Part shown: one piece after another, positions 1 through 5,038 of the stretch
How the letters are laid out: each line of letters begins with the position of its first letter
How positions within the stretch are numbered: position 1 is the stretch's first letter
From: JAAYAY01 sp964429355
GTDB lineage: Bacteria; Planctomycetota; Planctomycetia; Pirellulales; Thermoguttaceae
Length of the DNA: 8,715 bases
Assembly: GCA_964429355.1 (NCBI GenBank)
Contig: CAYSCH010000393.1
Span: 1 to 8,715 of the forward strand
Direction: 5' to 3'
Notes under the pieces: generated by a model
What the model saw: the letters and a program-made list of their open reading frames with translations, nothing else
What the model was told of the DNA's origin: nothing
The model's database searches: none
Translations under genes and position numbers: made by a program

Positions 1-1
1 C

Positions 2-532
2 GACGCCGTGGAGATCAGCAGCGCCCAAGTGCTGGGCGAAATGCAGAAGAACCTCGAGCAGCGGGAGAAGATTCTCCAGGAACGTAAGGCGATCGCGGCC
101 GAAATGGCCGCATCGCGGGGACAGCTCGAGCGACTTCTGATCACTCTCTCGGACGTGATCACCCCGCTGGTTATGCTCGCGACCGCCATCTGGGTTGGTC
201 TATTGGCCCTGGCAAATGTGCGCGAGCGGCGGACCGAGATTGGCGTGCTACGGGCGCTGGGCAAGGGAACAGGAACCATTGTGACCCTGTTTCTGGGCAA
301 GGCCGTACTACTTGGACTGGTCGGCGGATTGATCGGATTTGGACTGGGCACGATCCTTGGACAGGTCTTGGGCGAGTCGGCATTGCAGGTGGGAGCCGAT
401 CAGTTTTCGCCACGGCTGGACATCTTCCTCTATGCGATGGTCGGCGCGCCGCTGCTGGCAGCGCTGGCCAGCTATCTGCCCACCATGGCCGCCGTGATTC
501 AGGATCCGGCGATCGTTCTGCGGGAACCGTAG
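2..532 (+). CDS. ABC transporter permease, FtsX/MacB family (3' end only)
   Basis: This is the C-terminal 176 residues of a membrane permease whose 5' end lies outside the window. The frame is open from base 2. The visible part begins with a charged, probably coiled-coil stretch rich in Glu, Gln and Lys (about residues 8-45). A hydrophobic helix follows at about 48-70, then the short cytoplasmic signature RERRTEIGVLRALG, which is typical of FtsX-like domains just after their first C-terminal membrane helix. Two more hydrophobic segments follow (about 92-120 and 140-165), with a short basic/acidic tail. Proteins of this family pair with an ATPase to export lipoproteins, peptides or drugs, or to work mechanically on the envelope. 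The substrate cannot be told from this fragment. A macB- or devC-like partner would be expected upstream. The family is well supported; the exact role is unknown. Confidence 0.85.
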   Translation, partial: DAVEISSAQVLGEMQKNLEQREKILQERKAIAAEMAASRGQLERLLITLSDVITPLVMLATAIWVGLLALANVRERRTEIGVLRALGKGTGTIVTLFLGKAVLLGLVGGLIGFGLGTILGQVLGESALQVGADQFSPRLDIFLYAMVGAPLLAALASYLPTMAAVIQDPAIVLREP

Positions 533-550
533 GGCCCGGGTCCTGCACTT

Positions 551-579
551 AACCTGTGTCACGTCAACAGGTTCTGACG
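551..579 (+). other. Overlapping inverted repeats after the permease gene
   Basis: AACCTGT (551-557) pairs with ACAGGTT (567-573), giving a 7-bp stem with a 9-base loop. CGTCA inside that loop (562-566) is also complementary to TGACG just downstream (575-579). There is no T-tract, so this is not a standard intrinsic terminator. A full pseudoknot looks sterically unlikely because only one base separates the two 3' strands. It could be a protein-binding site, an mRNA 3'-end hairpin or chance. Confidence 0.3.
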
Positions 580-665
580 GAAGAAACTGCACTTTCGTCG
601 CCAGGAGTGTTGTGGGATACTGCTTCGACGACGTCGTTTGTTGGGCTGTCGCTTTGGAGACGGTT

Positions 666-1946
666 ATGGAACGGAATCGGAAGCCGTTGCGGATCTTTTT
701 CAGTGTGGGTGAACCAAGTGGCGATATCCACGGGGCGAATCTGATCCGGCAACTCAAGGCCCGGCAACCAGACATCGAGTGCGTGGGATACGGTGGCCCG
801 AAGATGGCGGAGGCCGGTTGCGATCTGCACACGGACCTGACGGCCCTGGCGGTCATGTGGCTGTTTCGGGTGCTTGTGAATCTGCACAAATTCTGGGGTC
901 TGGTGAGCCGTGCGGACCGTTATTTTCGCCATCATCGCCCCGATGCTGTGGTTCTGATCGACTATCCCGGGTTCAACTGGTGGATCGCCCGTCGCGCAAA
1001 GGTCCACGGCGTGCCAGTCTTTTACTACACGCCGCCGCAGATCTGGGCGTGGGCACAGTGGCGAATCAAGAAGATGCGGCGTCTCGTGGACCACATCCTC
1101 GCCGCGCTGCCCTTCGAGGCTGAGTGGTTCCAGTCGAAAGGGTGCAACGCGACATTCATCGGGCATCCCTACTTCGACGAAGTGGAACGTCTGCCTCTCG
1201 ACGCAGCCTTTCTGGAACAGTTGCGCCGCCGGCCGGGGCCGCTGGTGACGATTTTGCCGGGTTCCCGGACCCAGGAAGTCGAAAAGAACCTGGCTGCATT
1301 TCTCGATGCGGCCGACAAAGTGCGCCAGCAGGTACCGGAAGTGCGATTTGCCGTGTCGCCGTTCCGCGAGAAGCATGCCGAGCGGGTGCGGAAGATGCTC
1401 ACCGAGCGGGGATTCGAAGCGGAGGTTCACGTGGGAAAGACGCCGGAGCTGATCCACCTGGCCGTTTGTTGCATGGCGGTTTACGGGTCGGTTTCGCTGG
1501 AATTGCTGTACCACACCAAGCCGACGGTGATTCAGTACAAGGTCACGCCGCTGGAGTTCTTCGTGCAGAAGTTCTTCCGAAAGGTGAAGTACATCACGCT
1601 GGTCAATCTGCTCACAACGGACGAGTTGTTTCCTGAAGACGTGACCCCCTTCGATCCGTCGCAGCCCGGCGCGGACCGCGTTCTGTTTCCCGAATACTTG
1701 ACCTGCCAGGACAAGTCGGCCCAGGTGGCAGCCCAAATCGTCCAGTGGCTCACAGACGACGAAGCCCGTCGCCGACGGGTGGCAGAACTGGCGGACTTGC
1801 GGGCTGAGGTGGGACACGGCGGGGCGGCCTCCCATGCCGCCAACTACATTCTTGAAGCCTTGCGGCGTCGCGAAACACCTCCCGCAAGGCCGCACTTTCT
1901 TGGCAATCGCCTGCCGGAGCCGGAATCGGGTCGGCAAACCGCCTGA
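666..1946 (+). CDS. lpxB: Lipid-A-disaccharide synthase LpxB
   Basis: LpxB is a membrane-associated GT-B glycosyltransferase. It joins UDP-2,3-diacylglucosamine to lipid X to make the disaccharide of lipid A, so its presence implies a lipopolysaccharide-type outer membrane. The 426-residue product carries family motifs in order: FFSVGEPSGDIHGA (11-24), DYPGFNW (99-105), YYTPPQIWAW (120-129), GHPYFDEV (166-173), the nucleotide-sugar-binding LPGSRTQEVEKN (197-208), and GSVSLELLYHTKPTVIQYK (274-292) with the conserved Glu. The E. coli enzyme is about 380 residues; the extra length is mainly a basic, proline-rich C-terminal tail (about 400-426). I chose ATG 666 because GGAGA (656-660) sits 5 bases upstream. 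An in-frame GTG at 612 would add 18 residues without family support. No lpxA, lpxD or fabZ lies beside it. The gene starts 133 bases after the permease, so it may have its own promoter. Confidence 0.95.
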   Translation: MERNRKPLRIFFSVGEPSGDIHGANLIRQLKARQPDIECVGYGGPKMAEAGCDLHTDLTALAVMWLFRVLVNLHKFWGLVSRADRYFRHHRPDAVVLIDYPGFNWWIARRAKVHGVPVFYYTPPQIWAWAQWRIKKMRRLVDHILAALPFEAEWFQSKGCNATFIGHPYFDEVERLPLDAAFLEQLRRRPGPLVTILPGSRTQEVEKNLAAFLDAADKVRQQVPEVRFAVSPFREKHAERVRKMLTERGFEAEVHVGKTPELIHLAVCCMAVYGSVSLELLYHTKPTVIQYKVTPLEFFVQKFFRKVKYITLVNLLTTDELFPEDVTPFDPSQPGADRVLFPEYLTCQDKSAQVAAQIVQWLTDDEARRRRVAELADLRAEVGHGGAASHAANYILEALRRRETPPARPHFLGNRLPEPESGRQTA

Positions 1947-1971
1947 GCCGCTCCGAAGCCGGAGCGGAGGC
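1941..1971 (+). terminator. Stem-loop overlapping the lpxB stop codon
   Basis: CCGCTCCG (1948-1955) and CGGAGCGG (1960-1967) form a perfect 8-bp stem with a 4-base AAGC loop. GCCT (1941-1944) and AGGC (1968-1971) can extend it by four pairs around a 3-base bulge. The hairpin contains the lpxB stop codon. No T-tract follows, so it is more likely an mRNA-stabilising 3' hairpin or an inefficient or factor-assisted terminator than a classical intrinsic one. Confidence 0.45.
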
Positions 1972-2036
1972 AAGAACACTGTGCGGTCTCCCCTCGTTTG
2001 AGTCTGCTGCTGTGTGCGCGATATGTACCAGAAGCG

Positions 2037-2065
2037 TCGAAAAACCACCCGGATGATGCTACAAT
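2037..2065 (+). promoter_or_regulatory. Candidate sigma-70-type promoter for the M50 protease gene
   Basis: TACAAT at 2060-2065 matches the -10 consensus TATAAT at five of six positions. TCGAAA at 2037-2042 matches the -35 consensus TTGACA at four of six, with an ideal 17-base spacer. Transcription would begin near 2072, giving a leader of about 36 bases that holds the GGAG ribosome-binding site (2096-2099). The local A+T richness contrasts with its surroundings. The call rests on sequence pattern only. Confidence 0.5.
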
Positions 2066-2107
2066 GATTGTTTTGTTCCCTTTGGACATCATCCCGGAGT
2101 CGGCTTC

Positions 2108-2848
2108 GTGCTACTTGGTGAACCACCCCGCTCGGGCGGCGATTTGAGCTTTCAGCTATTTGGTATCCCCGTCCGGGTTCATCCGTTCTTCTGGTTGATC
2201 GCGGTGATGCTCGGACTGGGACCTGACACGCAAGCCGCTGACCTTCTCGTCTGGGTGGTCGCAGTTTTTGTGTCGGTCCTGATCCATGAGATGGGTCATG
2301 CCCTGGTCATGCGAGCCTATGGGATCTGGCCGTGGATCACGCTCTACAGTTTCGGGGGCCTCGCCTCCTACAATCCAGCAGAGGCCAGTCGCGTCGGTCC
2401 CTTCGGCCAAGTGTTGATTTCATTCGCTGGGCCTGGATCGCAATTTCTTTTCGTGGCAGTACTTGCGGCGATTCTGATGGCCTCGGGGCATGGCGTGACG
2501 GTGGTCACCGCCGGAATGCTGCCGCTGGTCTTGCCGGCCGATACGGTGGTCTCGTGGGGCCTCACAAGTCTCCTCTTCAACCTCATGTATATCAGCATCG
2601 CCTGGGGTGTGCTGAACCTGATTCCGGTCTATCCGCTCGACGGAGGTCAGATCGCCCGCGAGGTCTTCGTGGCGATCAGCCCTCGCCGCGGCATCTCCAT
2701 GTCGCTGGTTCTGTCGATCGTTGCGGGAGGTTGCATGTCGCTTCTGGCGTTATCGCAAAAGAACTTCTTTCTCGGACTCATGTTTGGTGTGCTCGCCTAT
2801 GGCAGTTATACAACGCTTCAGGCGTACAACAATCAGCGCGGTTGGTAA
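2108..2848 (+). CDS. Site-2 protease family (M50) membrane zinc metallopeptidase
   Basis: This 246-residue polytopic membrane protein carries the M50 active site. HEMGH at 60-64, inside a hydrophobic helix, supplies two zinc-binding histidines and the catalytic glutamate. The second motif NLIPVYPLDGGQ at 170-181 supplies the aspartate zinc ligand (D178) of the N-x-x-P-x-x-x-LDG signature. Other hydrophobic segments lie at about 25-38, 46-60, 103-125, 136-168 and 198-236. No PDZ or CBS domain is present, so it is the compact core type. Such enzymes cut membrane-embedded helices, for example anti-sigma factors or signal-peptide remnants; the substrate here is unknown. The GTG start is supported by GGAG (2096-2099) 8 bases upstream, and the mature family begins with a similar segment (FGIPVRVHPFFWL). 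It has its own candidate promoter and is not tightly linked to lpxB. Confidence 0.92.
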   Translation: MLLGEPPRSGGDLSFQLFGIPVRVHPFFWLIAVMLGLGPDTQAADLLVWVVAVFVSVLIHEMGHALVMRAYGIWPWITLYSFGGLASYNPAEASRVGPFGQVLISFAGPGSQFLFVAVLAAILMASGHGVTVVTAGMLPLVLPADTVVSWGLTSLLFNLMYISIAWGVLNLIPVYPLDGGQIAREVFVAISPRRGISMSLVLSIVAGGCMSLLALSQKNFFLGLMFGVLAYGSYTTLQAYNNQRGW

Positions 2849-2866
2849 GAGATCTCGCAACGCGTT

Positions 2867-2886
2867 TTCTCATCTGAGAATTCTTT
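2867..2886 (+). terminator. Weak terminator-like hairpin after the M50 gene
   Basis: TTCTC (2867-2871) pairs with GAGAA (2876-2880) around a 4-base loop and is followed by TTCTTT (2881-2886). The stem is only 5 bp and A+T-rich, so termination would be inefficient and read-through into the next small gene is possible. An overlapping short palindrome, TTCTTTAAGAA, spans 2881-2891. Confidence 0.3.
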
Positions 2887-2958
2887 AAGAAAACTCGGGG
2901 GAACGTGCCGATAAGGAATGGCAATGTCTTGCGAGGCGACTGGTGTTTTCTCGCGAGG

Positions 2959-2986
2959 TGGAGCCGGGTGATGGATTTCGGCTCCA
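2959..2986 (+). promoter_or_regulatory. Hairpin in the leader of the mini-histone gene
   Basis: TGGAGCCG (2959-2966) and CGGCTCCA (2979-2986) form a perfect 8-bp stem with a 12-base loop, ending 34 bases before the ATG of the lysine-rich gene. Competing partners are visible: GGATT in the loop (2973-2977) can pair with AATCC (2986-2990), and GAGCC (2961-2965) can pair with GGCTC (2998-3002) close to the ribosome-binding site. The pattern would suit a leader with alternative folds, but no known riboswitch or leader family was recognised. No convincing -35/-10 pair was found in 2849-3020. Confidence 0.4.
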
Positions 2987-3020
2987 ATCCAACCCAAGGC
3001 TCTGAGACGGAGACAAGACG

Positions 3021-3164
3021 ATGGCAAAGAAGAAGGCAGCCAAGAAAGCAGCGGTGAAGAAGGTCGCCACGAAGAAAGCGCCCAAGAAGGCCGTGAAGAA
3101 AGCCCCCGCCAAGAAGAAAGCCGCAACAAAGAAGGCTGCGAACAAGAAGTGTTGCTGCTGCTGA
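3021..3164 (+). CDS. Mini histone H1-like lysine/alanine-rich protein with a C-terminal Cys4 tail
   Basis: This 47-residue basic protein contains 20 Lys, 14 Ala, 3 Val, 2 Thr, 2 Pro, one Asn and no acidic or aromatic residue. Lysine doublets or triplets recur every 4-5 residues from position 3 to 43. This resembles the C-terminal tail of histone H1 and bacterial H1-like proteins (Hc1, AlgP type), which bind DNA or RNA electrostatically. The protein ends in four consecutive cysteines (44-47) directly before TGA. The ATG has a good ribosome-binding site, GGAG at 3009-3012, 8 bases upstream, and a strong intrinsic terminator follows 50 bases after the stop. Both support a real short gene. It lacks a globular domain and is far shorter than Hc1 (about 125 residues). 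A role in nucleoid compaction or RNA binding is inferred from composition. The cysteines could bind metal, form disulfides or anchor the protein; nothing in the sequence decides between these. Confidence 0.8.
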   Translation: MAKKKAAKKAAVKKVATKKAPKKAVKKAPAKKKAATKKAANKKCCCC

Positions 3165-3213
3165 CGCAACCTCTTGAGCGGGCCCAACCGCCCGACATAG
3201 CGACACGACGAAC

Positions 3214-3254
3214 AGAGCCGTGGGACCGAGGCTGTCCGACGGCTCTTTTTGTTT
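3214..3254 (+). terminator. Rho-independent terminator of the rightward block
   Basis: AGAGCCGT (3214-3221) pairs with ACGGCTCT (3239-3246). The stem continues, after one G-G mismatch, with GGAC/GTCC around a 7-base loop. TTTTT then GTTT follow at once (3247-3254; the last T of the stem adds to the run). This is a textbook intrinsic terminator for the mini-histone transcript. Read on the opposite strand the hairpin is not followed by a T-run, so it acts mainly in the + direction. Confidence 0.9.
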
Positions 3255-3395
3255 CACTGGGCAGCAGGGTGGGTGAGCCAAAGCGAGCTACCGCTCCCGT
3301 CGGTCGCGAGTCTGGTGAAACACTCACGATCTCTGAGGTTAGTGGCACAGAAGACTACTGCCCGCTGGACTCAGCCCCGGCGGTTCGAACGCCTG
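3255..3395. other. Convergent spacer between the mini-histone terminator and mrp
   Basis: These 141 bases separate the converging blocks. No credible gene was found. Several short inverted repeats are present, among them GTGA/TCAC around AACAC and ACCG/CGGT near the middle, and GGCG/CGCC flanking the palindrome-like TTCGAAC close to the mrp stop. The last resembles a tRNA T-arm, but no acceptor, D or anticodon arm accompanies it. No T-rich intrinsic terminator for mrp was recognised here on the minus strand. Confidence 0.4.
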
Positions 3396-4478
3396 CTACT
3401 TGAGAATCGAGAGCGACGGCATCGGCGGCTTCTCTCGACGCTCCGAAACGATGTTTCTGACCAGGGTCGTGCAGATATTCTCCAGATAGGGAGCGACCAG
3501 GTCGTCGTTGAAACAGGAACTCATCGTTCCTTGATCCCCGCGGACCCGGATCTGCATGTTGATCGGCACCTCGCCGAGGAAGGGGACGTTCAACTGTCCG
3601 GCCCTTGCCTTGGCACCTCCGGAGCCGAAGATTTCGTGCCGGCTGTCGCAATGGGGGCAGATGAAGTGGCTCATGTTCTCGACCATACCGAGTACCTTGA
3701 TGTTCACCTTGCGGAACATGGAGATCGCCTTGGTGGCGTCCAGGAGTGCCACATCCTGAGGTGTGCAGACGACGACGGCGCCGGTCAGCGGCAGGAGTTG
3801 CGACAGGGTGATGGCGATATCGCCCGTTCCCGGCGGCATGTCGATGATCAGGTAGTCGAGTTCTCCCCAATTCGTGTCGCGGAGAAACTGAGTGATCGCT
3901 CCGTGGAGCATGGGACCGCGCCAGATCACGGCCTCTTCAGCCGGCACCAGCAGGCCCATGGAAAGAACCTCCACGCCGCCAACGTCAACCGGCTGGATCT
4001 TCTGGCCGACCATACCGGGACGCTCGCTCGCTCCGACCAAATGGGGAATACTGGGACCGTAGACGTCGGCGTCCATCAGCCCGACCTTCGCTCCCGCACG
4101 CGCCAAGCCAATCGCGATCGCAGCGGCGATCGTACTTTTCCCCACGCCACCCTTTCCCGACCCGACGGCAACGACCGCCTTGGCGGTGAGCCCGACCTCG
4201 CCGAGTTTCTGTGGGGGACGGTGGTGCTCAGCCAAGTCCACATCGACCTGCCCAAGCTGCGGGAGGCGGTTGCGGATGTGTTCGATCAGGTCTGCCCGGG
4301 TCTGTTTCCACAAAGGAGCCGAGAAGGTCGTCAGGGCGAGAGTGAAGGCGACTTGATCGCCATCGAGTTCCAGGTTGTGCACCTGCTGGAGGGTGACGAT
4401 ACCGCGCCCGGCTTCGGGATCGGTGAATTCGTCGAGGACCTGCTCAATCGCCTTCCGGGTCAACGGACCTTCTGTCAC
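3396..4478 (-). CDS. mrp: Mrp/ApbC family iron-sulfur cluster carrier P-loop ATPase
   Basis: Mrp/ApbC (Ind1/Nbp35) proteins are cytoplasmic dimeric ATPases that carry [4Fe-4S] clusters to apoproteins. The 360-residue product has an N-terminal MIP18/DUF59-like domain (about 6-85). The nucleotide-binding domain follows: deviant Walker A GKGGVGKST (108-116), MDADVYGPS (135-143), DMPPGTGD (213-220), and the cluster-binding motif ENMSHFICPHC with C274 and C277. GTG 4478 is preferred as start because AGAGGAG (4493-4487) lies 8 bases upstream and the family homology begins soon after. Alternative starts are ATG 4502, which overlaps the previous stop as ATGA, and GTG 4514. All three imply translational coupling to or very tight spacing with the receiver-like gene upstream. 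Proximity to complex I genes fits a role in maturing Fe-S proteins, but that client link is only inferred. Confidence 0.95.
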   Translation of the reverse strand: MTEGPLTRKAIEQVLDEFTDPEAGRGIVTLQQVHNLELDGDQVAFTLALTTFSAPLWKQTRADLIEHIRNRLPQLGQVDVDLAEHHRPPQKLGEVGLTAKAVVAVGSGKGGVGKSTIAAAIAIGLARAGAKVGLMDADVYGPSIPHLVGASERPGMVGQKIQPVDVGGVEVLSMGLLVPAEEAVIWRGPMLHGAITQFLRDTNWGELDYLIIDMPPGTGDIAITLSQLLPLTGAVVVCTPQDVALLDATKAISMFRKVNIKVLGMVENMSHFICPHCDSRHEIFGSGGAKARAGQLNVPFLGEVPINMQIRVRGDQGTMSSCFNDDLVAPYLENICTTLVRNIVSERREKPPMPSLSILK

Positions 4479-4493
4479 TTTCTTTGCTCCTCT
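4476..4493 (-). promoter_or_regulatory. Ribosome-binding site that decides the mrp start
   Basis: On the minus strand AGAGGAG (4493-4487) is followed by 8 bases and then GTG (4478-4476). The two more upstream candidates (ATG 4502, GTG 4514) have no comparable purine-rich site. The site begins just downstream of the stop codon of the receiver-like gene (TGA at 4501-4499), the usual arrangement for re-initiation by terminating ribosomes. Confidence 0.6.
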
Positions 4494-4498
4494 GGGAA

Positions 4499-4975
4499 TC
4501 ATCTGTTCGGCCACGGTAATTCGTCCCAGATACGCTGCTCTGGGGAACGTGACGGTTCAGGCACCTGTTCAAAATGGAGTCGGATGATGTCAAGGATCGG
4601 GTCGAGTTCCCGCGGCGACGTGCTCAACCACACAATCCCGGTTTCCAGTATCTGCCAGCGGACCGACTCGGCGATCGGATCGGCAACCGCCAGAATCCGC
4701 ACGGCGGGGAACTCGCGACGGAGTCCGATCACTAGGTGACTGAACTCGGCGATCACGGAGGGAGCCAACTGGGCGACCAGGATGGAGGCCGGGCTCCCGC
4801 TGAGCATTTCGCGGCAGACGTCGAAGGTTCGCGACTCGTACACCCTCAACCCGCCCGGCGCCAAAAGGCGGCGCAAATGGCGAGCCCAGGATCCATCCTT
4901 TTCCCACACGATCAAACGGGCCGGTTCTACCCGGTTGGGTTGGCTCGCATCGCCACTGTCGAGTGTCTTATTCAT
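4499..4975 (-). CDS. Degenerate response-regulator receiver-like protein
   Basis: This is a 158-residue protein of uncertain function. From about residue 20 to 137 it shows the alternating strand/helix pattern of a CheY-like receiver: RLIVWEKDG (beta 1, with acidic E25 and D27), ASILVAQLAP (beta 3), RILAVAD (beta 4), IVWLSTSPREL (beta 5). The phospho-accepting Asp expected at the end of beta 3 is absent (Ala/Gln there), and so is the conserved Lys after beta 5 (Ser/Thr there). It is therefore probably a pseudo-receiver that does not take a phosphoryl group. There is no output domain, only a short charged tail. ATG 4975 is chosen; an in-frame TTG at 5002 would add nine residues. No clear Shine-Dalgarno site precedes either. 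It lies 63 bases after the regulator gene and abuts mrp, so the three are likely co-transcribed. The receiver assignment is by pattern and moderately sure. Confidence 0.7.
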   Translation of the reverse strand: MNKTLDSGDASQPNRVEPARLIVWEKDGSWARHLRRLLAPGGLRVYESRTFDVCREMLSGSPASILVAQLAPSVIAEFSHLVIGLRREFPAVRILAVADPIAESVRWQILETGIVWLSTSPRELDPILDIIRLHFEQVPEPSRSPEQRIWDELPWPNR

Positions 4976-5038
4976 GGTAGGTAGGGAGTTCGCCGTTGGC
5001 AAGGCCTTGTTGTCGCGAGGCCGATTTCAAACCGCTCC

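Noticed and set aside
616..621. Possible -10 box GATACT upstream of lpxB
   Set aside because: It matches the consensus at only four of six positions and no acceptable -35 hexamer lies at 16-18 bases, so it was not listed as a promoter.
564..2126. 520-codon open frame on the minus strand opposite lpxB, longer than lpxB itself
   Set aside because: The plus frame carries every LpxB motif in order and has a ribosome-binding site. The minus frame is a high-G+C shadow with histidine/arginine-rich, motif-free sequence.
2884..2915. TTTAAG and GATAAG as -10 boxes for the mini-histone gene
   Set aside because: Each matches four of six positions, but neither has a -35-like partner at a normal distance.
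2885..3187. Minus-strand frame with a phenylalanine/alanine-rich, membrane-like translation
   Set aside because: It is the complement of the lysine/alanine repeats of the mini-histone gene (AAG/AAA read backwards as CTT/TTT), so its hydrophobicity is a by-product.
3375..3398. tRNA T-arm-like sequence GGCGGTTCGAACGCC
   Set aside because: Only a 4-bp stem is present. No matching acceptor stem, D-arm or anticodon arm lies upstream, and there is no CCA end.
3249..4739. 496-codon open frame on the plus strand opposite mrp and the receiver-like gene
   Set aside because: The minus frame contains the Walker A, switch and CxxC motifs of Mrp. The plus frame has no recognisable domain and starts inside the T-tract region of a terminator.
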